Positions 7,373 through 13,006 of a DNA stretch of 13,006 nt are shown one piece after another. A model generated the notes under the pieces. It had not been told where the DNA came from and made no database searches. It was given only the letters and a program-made list of their open reading frames with translations. This DNA comes from Chitinivibrionales bacterium (lineage in GTDB: Bacteria > Fibrobacterota > Chitinivibrionia > Chitinivibrionales > WJKA01). Position 1 is the stretch's first letter, and every line of letters starts with the position of its first letter. Location of the stretch: contig WJKA01000505.1 of NCBI GenBank assembly GCA_014729375.1, positions 1 to 13,006 on the forward strand, written 5' to 3'. A program made the translations under genes and the position numbers.

Positions 7373-8680
7373 TTAATCCGTTTCACCCGGCAAAGACCGG
7401 GTTTGTTCCCGGAACCGGTCCCTGACCGCCCAGAGCCCCTGTGCGGGGTGCGCAACGAAATAAATCTCTTCACCGTCGGGAAGAACATTGTATCCTGGCC
7501 TGAGGTTTTCCGGATTATACCGTTTCATCGCGTGGGAACAATCGGCATAATTAAAATTTACCGATTCCACTTCCGCCCGGCTCAGGTGGCCCGGACAATA
7601 GGTTACCGTAAACCTGTTTTCCGGTGAACTGATTATTATATGAGAAACAGCAGTTATATTTGATGCCGCTTCTTGGCTGGTATTCACACAATTCACCATG
7701 TAGTCGGTATCATGATACCCGAATTTCCGGATAAATCCGTCATTACGCGCATCTTCGCCGAACTGCTTTACTCCCGGCGCAAGAATGACAATTTCACCAT
7801 GGTTTTCAATAATCATCCTCGTCCGGAAAATCGATTTATTTCCCACCCATGTGGTTTTGAATTCCTCAGGGTCCATATAGACCACGACCTTTTTTACAGG
7901 TCTGTCGATAAACGTAATTGATAATTCCTGACACAGTTCCGCCCCCGCGCGATAACACTCCTTATCATCACCGCCGAATAATCCCCGGGTGACAATGTTT
8001 CCGGAGTCATCGTGCCCGCGTACGGTCATTATGTATGAAACCGGTATGTGGGCGATGATATTCTGTTCCATGTAGCGAAGGATTTTCCTCATGGGATTTT
8101 CAATCCGGCCGATCAGGCGTTCCAGACCGTATACAGCAGCGATATAATGCGTTTTTGCAATAGTGTCTTCACCGCCCGTTCCTATCAGGATATTTTTGCT
8201 GAAGTTTGCGATTCCGGCAAGCTCATGCGGCACGAGCTGACCGATAGAGAATATACGGTCCCATGTATCATCAACAAGCGTGCGGTTTATCTCGCAATAC
8301 AGCGGGAACTCGAGTTTTCCTTCGGAAACGTCTCTGATATAGCCGGCAGGAACTTCACCAATGCGAACAACGTCGTTTCGCCAGTCATGGACGCGAAAAA
8401 AGTTTTTAGGAATACCGGGAAACATCGCAATGCGCTCCTGATCGGTCACCGGAAGGTGTGTTCCCAGGGCCGGCATTATTTCCACCTGTGCCCGCTCTTT
8501 CAGTTTTTCGAAAAGCATGACAGTCAATTCGCCAGCGCCCGAATGCAGGCGCGTATAGTCGGGTGGTACCAAGAGGACCCGCTCAAGGTTTCCCAGTGTT
8601 TTCAGCATCGAATCAAGCATTGCCGAGGCCTGTTCCCGGGTAATCGTTGTTTGCCGCGAGCCTTCGCTGAAGTATACCAT
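7373..8680 (-). CDS. LarA-family nickel-pincer racemase/epimerase (2-hydroxyacid racemase)
   Basis: This 435-residue protein is a member of the lactate racemase LarA family (DUF2088). LarA inverts the C2 hydroxyl of a 2-hydroxyacid by hydride transfer to a nickel-pincer nucleotide held on a lysine. The key residues align with Lactobacillus plantarum LarA: PPDYTR (R44), the acid/base histidines H75 in ALGTHLP and H152 in VPHELAG, the cofactor lysine K162, and the nickel ligand H178. K162 and H178 are 10 and 16 residues apart from the preceding landmark, as in LarA. The usual 'SGGRK' stretch before the lysine is replaced by ANFSK, so the substrate may differ from lactate; the family includes malate, gluconate and other hydroxyacid racemases. 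The cofactor genes larB, larC and larE are not here. It starts 9 bases after the dehydrogenase stop, with a purine-rich AAGGGGGCGGG site. Confidence 0.85.
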   Translation of the reverse strand: MVYFSEGSRQTTITREQASAMLDSMLKTLGNLERVLLVPPDYTRLHSGAGELTVMLFEKLKERAQVEIMPALGTHLPVTDQERIAMFPGIPKNFFRVHDWRNDVVRIGEVPAGYIRDVSEGKLEFPLYCEINRTLVDDTWDRIFSIGQLVPHELAGIANFSKNILIGTGGEDTIAKTHYIAAVYGLERLIGRIENPMRKILRYMEQNIIAHIPVSYIMTVRGHDDSGNIVTRGLFGGDDKECYRAGAELCQELSITFIDRPVKKVVVYMDPEEFKTTWVGNKSIFRTRMIIENHGEIVILAPGVKQFGEDARNDGFIRKFGYHDTDYMVNCVNTSQEAASNITAVSHIIISSPENRFTVTYCPGHLSRAEVESVNFNYADCSHAMKRYNPENLRPGYNVLPDGEEIYFVAHPAQGLWAVRDRFREQTRSLPGETD

Positions 8681-8689
8681 CCCGCCCCC

Positions 8690-9670
8690 TTACTCAAAAT
8701 CCTGCAGGAGTTGCTCATTTGCGCAAAACAGCGGTTTTTCACCGCAAAGTACCCGTGCAGCATTTTCCGCCACCCTGTATCTCAAATCTTTCACCGATTC
8801 ATCGGAATAGAATGCGCTGTGCGGAGTGACAATAACAGATTCGAATTTTTTCAAGGCATGATTTTTTCTGACAACAGCATTGATATCTTCAAGGACATCC
8901 AGGGCCGCACCGCGTATTCTGTTCTCAGCCAATCCCCGGACAAGTGAGCCGGTGTCGATTATCGATCCGCGCGCAGTATTGATCAGCAGCGGTCTCCTTT
9001 CCATTTTTTCTATCATATTCCAGTCAATCATATGATAAGTTTCCGGGGTTGAAGGACAGTGAATAAAAACGGCATCGCTGGTCGCCAGAAGCTCATCGAG
9101 TGTCACCTGCGAACAACCGTTAACAGTACCTTTCCACGACGGTGTATGAAATATCATACGCAAACCGAACGGTTTAAGACGCGCTGCCGTGGCACGGCCG
9201 ATCTTTCCGAAGCCGATGAAACCTGCGGTCATGGTGCGGAGTGCGGGAAGCGGTTTAACATACGAAAGTGACCACTCACCTCTTTTTACCCGCGTCCACG
9301 ACAGGTTGATCTTCCGGGCGAGCGAAAGAAACATGCCGACAGTATGATCAGCAACTTCATTAACAGCATGATCGGGCACATTGGAAACCACAATGCCGTA
9401 CTGCGTAGCATCCTCTACGTTAATTGTATCAAGGCCGATCCCATACCGGGAGATGACTTTCAACGACGGAGCAGCGTCAAACAACCGTCTGTCCAAGGGG
9501 CCGAGATAACAGTTGAGCAGCCCATGAATATCACCGACATGGGGAAGTAATTCATCGACACTGCGGAACTGGTTTACGAATAAGCCGGCACCCGCGCGGG
9601 AAAGAACCTCCCGCTCAATATCGAAATCGTCAAATACATGATCGGTCACCAGGACCTTGTATTTTTGCAT
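8690..9670 (-). CDS. D-isomer specific 2-hydroxyacid dehydrogenase (CtBP/phosphoglycerate-dehydrogenase-like)
   Basis: This 326-residue NAD(P)-dependent oxidoreductase of the D-2-hydroxyacid dehydrogenase family would interconvert a D-2-hydroxyacid and its 2-oxoacid. Seen directly: SRYGIGLDTIN and NVPDHAVNEVADH in the substrate lobe, the Rossmann G-F-G-x2-G at 153-158, and the catalytic triad R234 (INTARGSIID), E261 (LDVLED) and H284 (VTPHSAF). The residue after the second Rossmann strand, normally aspartate in NAD-users, is here in the series IFHTPSWK without an acidic residue, which hints at NADP or relaxed cofactor use. The ribosome site is weak (GAG). Overall pattern is nearest to the CtBP-like branch rather than classical D-lactate dehydrogenase. 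Placement directly before a LarA racemase suggests that LarA supplies the D-isomer. The true substrate is unknown. Confidence 0.9.
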   Translation of the reverse strand: MQKYKVLVTDHVFDDFDIEREVLSRAGAGLFVNQFRSVDELLPHVGDIHGLLNCYLGPLDRRLFDAAPSLKVISRYGIGLDTINVEDATQYGIVVSNVPDHAVNEVADHTVGMFLSLARKINLSWTRVKRGEWSLSYVKPLPALRTMTAGFIGFGKIGRATAARLKPFGLRMIFHTPSWKGTVNGCSQVTLDELLATSDAVFIHCPSTPETYHMIDWNMIEKMERRPLLINTARGSIIDTGSLVRGLAENRIRGAALDVLEDINAVVRKNHALKKFESVIVTPHSAFYSDESVKDLRYRVAENAARVLCGEKPLFCANEQLLQDFE

Positions 9671-9864
9671 AATCTACTCATTGTGCCTGCATGATTGACT
9701 GCTACGTATAAATTACATCGATTCGCGGTTGCTCATCCCACTCCATTCGTACCGGTCGGCACACCACCGTACATTCACCGCTGCCGAGTGCCTTTTACAG
9801 CCCCGTTCAGAAAAAACAGTGTTTCGTATCGAAATATTGCCAAAAACACATGAACATTTCAATT
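9671..9864 (-). other. Unexplained 194-base gap inside the operon
   Basis: This is the longest untranslated stretch in the operon, between the amidohydrolase stop and the dehydrogenase start. I see no convincing gene: a 66-residue frame crosses it but has no ribosome site and an amino-acid content rich in C, R and S like a shadow frame. TTTATACG at about 9703-9710 (minus strand) could be part of an internal promoter, but no -35 partner is clear. Confidence 0.3.
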
Positions 9865-10719
9865 CTATACTTTGTAAAATTGCTCGCAGTTGTCGTGAAA
9901 AAGTGCCTTGCATTCATCCTGTGATGCGCCTTTTACCAGTTCTTCCACTGTTTCGACACATTGAGGAAAGGTTGCCGCCATACCTGAAACAGGCCAGTCG
10001 CCGGCGAAAAAGCAACGCTCGATTCCAAAGGCATCGAAGATAGTGTCGGCATAGGGACGGATATCATCAACAGTCCAGTGTTCATGGTCGGCCTCGGTTG
10101 CCAGTGATGAGACTTTGCACATGACATTAGGCCGTTTTGCCAGCTCTTTTATTTCATTACGCCACGGATCGAGCAGGCCTTTTGCGATCCCCGGTTTTCC
10201 GATGTGATCGAGGACCATGGGAACGTCGGAGCACTTGTCGACAAACTGCGCGGCGACTTTTGTGTGACGGTAATCGATGCAGATATCGAATGTCATGCCG
10301 TAGTCGGGGAGCATATTGACACCCGCGATAAAATCCGGCTTGAGACAGAACTCCATGTCCGGCTCGAACTGGATGATCCGCCGTATGCCCTTGACCAGCG
10401 GATTTGCCGCGAGTTTTTCGAGCTCCGCACGGGCCCCGTCACCTTTTTCGAGCGGGCACCAGGAGACAATGCCTTTTATTCGTTTGTCTTCACCGGTCGC
10501 CAGCCCGGTAATCCATTCAACCTCTTCCATGTATCTGGACGGTTCGATTTCACATTGAACAAAGACCATCTTTTCGACCTGCACGGGTCCTGTTGCCTCA
10601 TGATAATCTTTCAATAAATACGTCTTCTTGAGAACAGGAACGTCATCCAGCCACGGATAATACCAGCGGTCAACATCCCAGACATGAAGATGGCCGTCAA
10701 CTATGGGGAAATCTATCAT
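9865..10719 (-). CDS. Amidohydrolase-2 family, sugar-lactonase-like (COG3618)
   Basis: This 284-residue TIM-barrel hydrolase is of the Amidohydro_2/COG3618 group, which includes L-fuconolactonase, L-rhamnono-lactonase and 4-sulfomuconolactone hydrolase. Motifs in order are DGHLHVWD (8-15, metal-site H-x-H), KGIRRIIQFEP (110-120), VLDHIGKP (169-176), CKVSSLATEAD (201-211) and FAGDWPVSG (239-247) with the catalytic-type aspartate D241. It ends with N-x2-Q-F-Y, as is usual. In known sugar pathways the enzyme opens an aldono-lactone made by a sugar dehydrogenase. Two SDR genes precede it in the same operon, which fits that role. The start ATG has GGGAGG five bases upstream. Pyrone-dicarboxylate lactonase and decarboxylase members share the same fold, so lactone hydrolysis is probable and the sugar is not fixed. 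Confidence 0.85.
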   Translation of the reverse strand: MIDFPIVDGHLHVWDVDRWYYPWLDDVPVLKKTYLLKDYHEATGPVQVEKMVFVQCEIEPSRYMEEVEWITGLATGEDKRIKGIVSWCPLEKGDGARAELEKLAANPLVKGIRRIIQFEPDMEFCLKPDFIAGVNMLPDYGMTFDICIDYRHTKVAAQFVDKCSDVPMVLDHIGKPGIAKGLLDPWRNEIKELAKRPNVMCKVSSLATEADHEHWTVDDIRPYADTIFDAFGIERCFFAGDWPVSGMAATFPQCVETVEELVKGASQDECKALFHDNCEQFYKV

Positions 10720-10766
10720 CGGACCCTCCCTTTTTATACAATCAAAATTCTGAATTCGTCCTCAAA

Positions 10767-10801
10767 AAATGCCATGAAAAAAGATAGCACCGCAGGCATT
10801 T
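10767..10801 (-). terminator. Inverted repeat with T run, possible attenuator or weak terminator
   Basis: On the minus strand AAATGCC (10801-10795) and GGCATTT (10773-10767) can pair over a 21-base loop, and the second arm runs into a TTTTTT tract ending at 10764. This has terminator form but a short stem and long loop. It lies in the 143-base gap between the SDR stop (10863) and the amidohydrolase start (10719). It could reduce expression of the downstream genes or be a regulator binding site. I see no other element in this gap beyond the AT-rich leader before the amidohydrolase ribosome site. Confidence 0.3.
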
Positions 10802-10862
10802 AGCGCCTTACCAAGCAGAATAACGGAACACACTTTGATATCATGGTTTCAGTTTTTTTTCT

Positions 10863-11693
10863 TTACCAGCTTCCCGCATTCACTGTTGTTTCGCCGATAC
10901 CCTCGGGACCCATCGAGCAGTAGCCCGCATCGACCATAAGATGTTCTCCGGTGACAAATGAAGCATCGTCGCTGAGAAGGAACAGGGTCGGGCCGGCGCA
11001 CTCGACCGGTTCGGCCGTCCTCCTGAGCATGTGATATGCACCCCAGGCCGGTTCCCACTTTTTCCTTCCGCCGCCGTCAAGCTGCGCGGCCTTGTCCACT
11101 TCACGGGTCCATACCCAGCCGGGATCGATACTGTTAACGCGAATATTATGCTTTGACAGATCGAGCGCCTGGCATTTTGTCAACTGGTTGACCGCGCCTT
11201 TGGCGGTGTTGTAGGTCCAGCGGTTTATCTGCGCGATATGTGCGGAAATGCTGGACATATTAACAATAGCGCCCCCTCCCCGCTCTTTCATGGGTCCGAT
11301 ACACAACTGGACCATCCGGGCATAGGCGATCGGGCCTGTATTAAAACTCCGGAGAAAATCATCCACAGAAGCATCTTCGCCTTTTGCGACAAATGAGAAT
11401 GCATTGTTAACAAGATAATTGATTTTGCCGTACTTCTCCAGCGTCTTATTAACAATATCTTGCCGGAAAGCATCCTCTGCCATGTCTCCACGGATAAAAT
11501 AAACATCCCATCCGTGCTCTTTCATTTCTTTTTCAGTAGAAATGCCTGTTTCACTGATACCGGTAAACGCCACCTGCGCACCCTCTTTACACAACTCCTC
11601 GGCAATGGCCCTTCCTATGCCCGAAGAACCGCCGGTAACAACAGCCACTTTGCCCTTGAAACGGTCAATAACCGGCTTGCGAACAATGTTCAT
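10863..11693 (-). CDS. Short-chain dehydrogenase/reductase, possible sugar dehydrogenase
   Basis: This 276-residue classical SDR has a Rossmann TGGSSGIG motif at 20-27, catalytic S148 (NMSSIS), Y161 and K165 (YNTAK), and PGWVWT in the substrate loop. It is NAD(P)-dependent and cytoplasmic. The structural N-N-A-G motif reads NNAF at 96-99, an uncommon change. After the usual SDR end (VDAGY) there is an extra tail of about 18 residues rich in G and T. The residue after the second strand (FTGISE) gives no clear NAD/NADP preference. A strong AAAGGAG lies about seven bases before the ATG. The gene sits 67 bases after the other SDR and upstream of the lactonase-like gene. By analogy with L-fucose/L-rhamnose operons it may oxidise the C1 of a sugar to a lactone, but the substrate is inferred from context only. 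Confidence 0.88.
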   Translation of the reverse strand: MNIVRKPVIDRFKGKVAVVTGGSSGIGRAIAEELCKEGAQVAFTGISETGISTEKEMKEHGWDVYFIRGDMAEDAFRQDIVNKTLEKYGKINYLVNNAFSFVAKGEDASVDDFLRSFNTGPIAYARMVQLCIGPMKERGGGAIVNMSSISAHIAQINRWTYNTAKGAVNQLTKCQALDLSKHNIRVNSIDPGWVWTREVDKAAQLDGGGRKKWEPAWGAYHMLRRTAEPVECAGPTLFLLSDDASFVTGEHLMVDAGYCSMGPEGIGETTVNAGSW

Positions 11694-11760
11694 CTGCAGT
11701 CTCCTTTCCAGAAAAGATTAAACATTCAATTATGATACGATCTCCGGCTTCCGCCATTTT

Positions 11761-12474
11761 TCACATTCTCAATCCACCGTTTATATCAACGGTAAACCCT
11801 GTAATATACGATGCCAGGTCTGAAGCAAGGAAAAGAACCGGCCCCGCAACTTCATCAACACGCCCCAGCCGCCCGAGCGGTATTGTCTTTGTGAAATTTT
11901 CCCGCTGTCCGGGTGTTGCCTGATCGGTAAGCGCACTATCGATTATTCCAGGAGCCACGGCATTGGCCCTGACATTTGCCTGCGCTCCGTTCCGGGCAAG
12001 CGTTTTTGTCATACATTCAATCGCAGCTTTCGTAGCGCTGTAATGCGCTCCAACTGCAATACCGCCCACCTGACCGGCAAGCGAAGCAAGGCTTATGATT
12101 GAGCCCGATTGCTGCGCAAGCATCACGTTCATGCATGCTTGACTCAAAAGAAACATCGATGTCAGGTTAACAGAAAGCACCTTCTGCCACTCATCAAGGC
12201 GTATGTCAAAAAACGGAGTCCGCGGGCAAATCCCGGCATTATTTACAAGAACATCAATATGTCCCTGTTCATTCATAATCCGCTCAACAAGCCCGGCAAT
12301 AAATGACTGATCGGAAATGTCGCCGGGTATAAAATGCGGCCGGTCGGTTTCCCGAATATCGGTCTGATATACAATAGCACTGTTCCGGTCAAAGCCTTTG
12401 CACAAGGCGGTCCCTATATTTCCCGTTGCACCTGTTACAAGTACTACTTTGTTCTCAAACTCCGGAAATTGCAT
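11761..12474 (-). CDS. Short-chain dehydrogenase/reductase (FabG-like), NAD-type
   Basis: This 237-residue classical SDR has the nucleotide motif TGATGNIG (14-21, with N in place of the common G/I), NNAG at 78-81, catalytic S131, Y145 and K149 (YSATK), and APG at 174-176. D39 at the end of the second strand (YQTDI) favours NAD over NADP. The final SITGF/INGGLRM end is like FabG and sugar-acid dehydrogenases such as the 2-keto-3-deoxy-fuconate/rhamnonate 4-dehydrogenases. Many FabG-like enzymes share these marks, so the specific substrate is unknown. It is the first structural gene after the regulator (38-base gap). Its ribosome site is weak (GAGAG). In a deoxysugar pathway it could be either the sugar C1 dehydrogenase or the later 4-dehydrogenase. 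Confidence 0.88.
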   Translation of the reverse strand: MQFPEFENKVVLVTGATGNIGTALCKGFDRNSAIVYQTDIRETDRPHFIPGDISDQSFIAGLVERIMNEQGHIDVLVNNAGICPRTPFFDIRLDEWQKVLSVNLTSMFLLSQACMNVMLAQQSGSIISLASLAGQVGGIAVGAHYSATKAAIECMTKTLARNGAQANVRANAVAPGIIDSALTDQATPGQRENFTKTIPLGRLGRVDEVAGPVLFLASDLASYITGFTVDINGGLRM

Positions 12475-12512
12475 ACTCTCTTATCCCTTTTATCTTGAAA
12501 TTTGCCAATTAT

Positions 12513-13006
12513 TCACTTATAATCCCCGTTGTTTTTCATGTGTTGTAAAACAGTAGTCTTTGAGTTTTCAATGTGCCTTGCCAGAATCCGGAGTGCTTCA
12601 TTTTTTTCTCCCTCAATAAGCGCATCAAGCAACTCAATATGCTCCTGTGCAGCATCGATTGGCACAAATCCCCTTTTCGCCTCACGCTGCCTGATAATTT
12701 CGATACGGGACCAGAGTGTTTTGAGCATTTCCTCCAGATTTTTGCATCCTGATTTAACAGCAATCAAATCATGCAGAAAACCATCAAGCTCAATTTCCCG
12801 CTCAACAGCCTCTCTGGTTTTCATGGTTTTGCAGCGATTGAATTGGTCTCTGATTTCATACAGTTGCAATTGCTCCAGATGCTCGAATGCATATTCAAGA
12901 GCCATGCACTCCAGTCGTTTACGAATTTCAAATATTTCCTCGATTTCCTTTTCATTCAGATCTGATATGTAACATCCACTGCGGGGGATAAGGGTGACCA
13001 GATGAT
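12513..13006 (-). CDS. GntR-family regulator with FCD domain, N-terminus outside window
   Basis: The frame is open to the window edge, so the start is missing. The first visible residues, HLVTLIPRSGCYISDL, are the wing of a GntR winged helix-turn-helix, followed by an FCD effector domain. FCD marks are the linker helix EIEEIFEIRKRLE, D-x3-H in ELDGFLHDL, EHIELLDALIEG and ARHIENS; these D and H residues normally bind a metal that holds a small carboxylate or sugar-acid effector. The protein is a dimeric transcription factor, usually a repressor released by a pathway intermediate. It lies at the head of the operon, so it most likely controls these genes, and its binding site should lie upstream of the window. 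An internal ATG at 12905 gives a frame without the DNA-binding part and is not the true start. Confidence 0.92.
   Translation of the reverse strand, partial: HLVTLIPRSGCYISDLNEKEIEEIFEIRKRLECMALEYAFEHLEQLQLYEIRDQFNRCKTMKTREAVEREIELDGFLHDLIAVKSGCKNLEEMLKTLWSRIEIIRQREAKRGFVPIDAAQEHIELLDALIEGEKNEALRILARHIENSKTTVLQHMKNNGDYK

Noticed and set aside
8048..8947. 299-residue open frame on the plus strand
   Set aside because: It lies antisense to the racemase and dehydrogenase genes, both with full family motifs. Its protein has many C, H, F and R residues and no recognisable domain, as expected of a shadow frame.
9713..9913. 66-residue frame crossing the gap after the amidohydrolase
   Set aside because: It begins inside the amidohydrolase end, has no ribosome site and shows no domain. 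It was considered as a small gene filling the gap and rejected.
10204..10617. 137-residue open frame on the plus strand
   Set aside because: It is antisense to the amidohydrolase, which has its complete motif series. It is a by-product of codon bias.
1..13006. tRNA, rRNA, CRISPR array, transposon or riboswitch
   Set aside because: No regularly spaced repeats, transposase or integrase frames, cloverleaf-like segments or known leader patterns were seen on either strand by reading.

Overview
The window reads as part of a chromosome from an anaerobic, Gram-negative, polysaccharide-degrading bacterium, probably of the Fibrobacterota/Bacteroidota (FCB) type. Three things point there: a LpxL/HtrB-type lipid A acyltransferase (Gram-negative outer membrane), a C-terminal secretion-sorting-like domain after an alpha-L-rhamnosidase end (typical of FCB secreted enzymes), and a tungsten/molybdenum aldehyde:ferredoxin oxidoreductase (strict anaerobe style). 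The exact phylum is inference. No RNA gene, CRISPR array, insertion sequence or integrase is visible.

Left part (1-2883). The window opens in the last 54 codons of a probable GH78 alpha-L-rhamnosidase. An ORF that looks like a detached sorting domain follows, overlapping it in TAATG. Convergent to these, with one base between stop codons, lies the acyltransferase gene. It is preceded, with a 4-base ATGA overlap, by a short secreted parallel-beta-helix protein that looks like an internally deleted and truncated remnant. A divergent AT-rich promoter region separates this from a secreted protein of unknown function on the plus strand, which converges on the large operon.

Main part (2913-13006). 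Nine genes run on the minus strand as one probable catabolic operon. In transcription order they are: a GntR/FCD regulator (its N-terminus lies outside the window), two short-chain dehydrogenases, a COG3618 amidohydrolase of the sugar-lactonase type, a D-2-hydroxyacid dehydrogenase, a LarA-type nickel-pincer racemase, a VOC/glyoxalase-fold protein, an aldehyde ferredoxin oxidoreductase (AOR), and a thiamine-diphosphate 2-oxoacid dehydrogenase E1 with alpha and beta subunits fused. AOR and E1 overlap by 23 bases. No E2, E3 or lipoyl-domain gene is present.

How the genes may work together (inference). Sugar dehydrogenase, lactonase and a second SDR resemble the non-phosphorylating L-fucose/L-rhamnose pathway, whose products are pyruvate and L-lactaldehyde or L-lactate. 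AOR could oxidise lactaldehyde to L-lactate with ferredoxin, LarA could racemise it, the D-specific dehydrogenase could give pyruvate, and E1 could act on that 2-oxoacid. A second model has E1 release an aldehyde from a 2-oxoacid, which AOR then oxidises, so that no lipoyl E2/E3 is needed. The dehydratase, the aldolase or hydrolase, and the LarB/C/E cofactor genes are not in this window. The substrate cannot be fixed from sequence alone.
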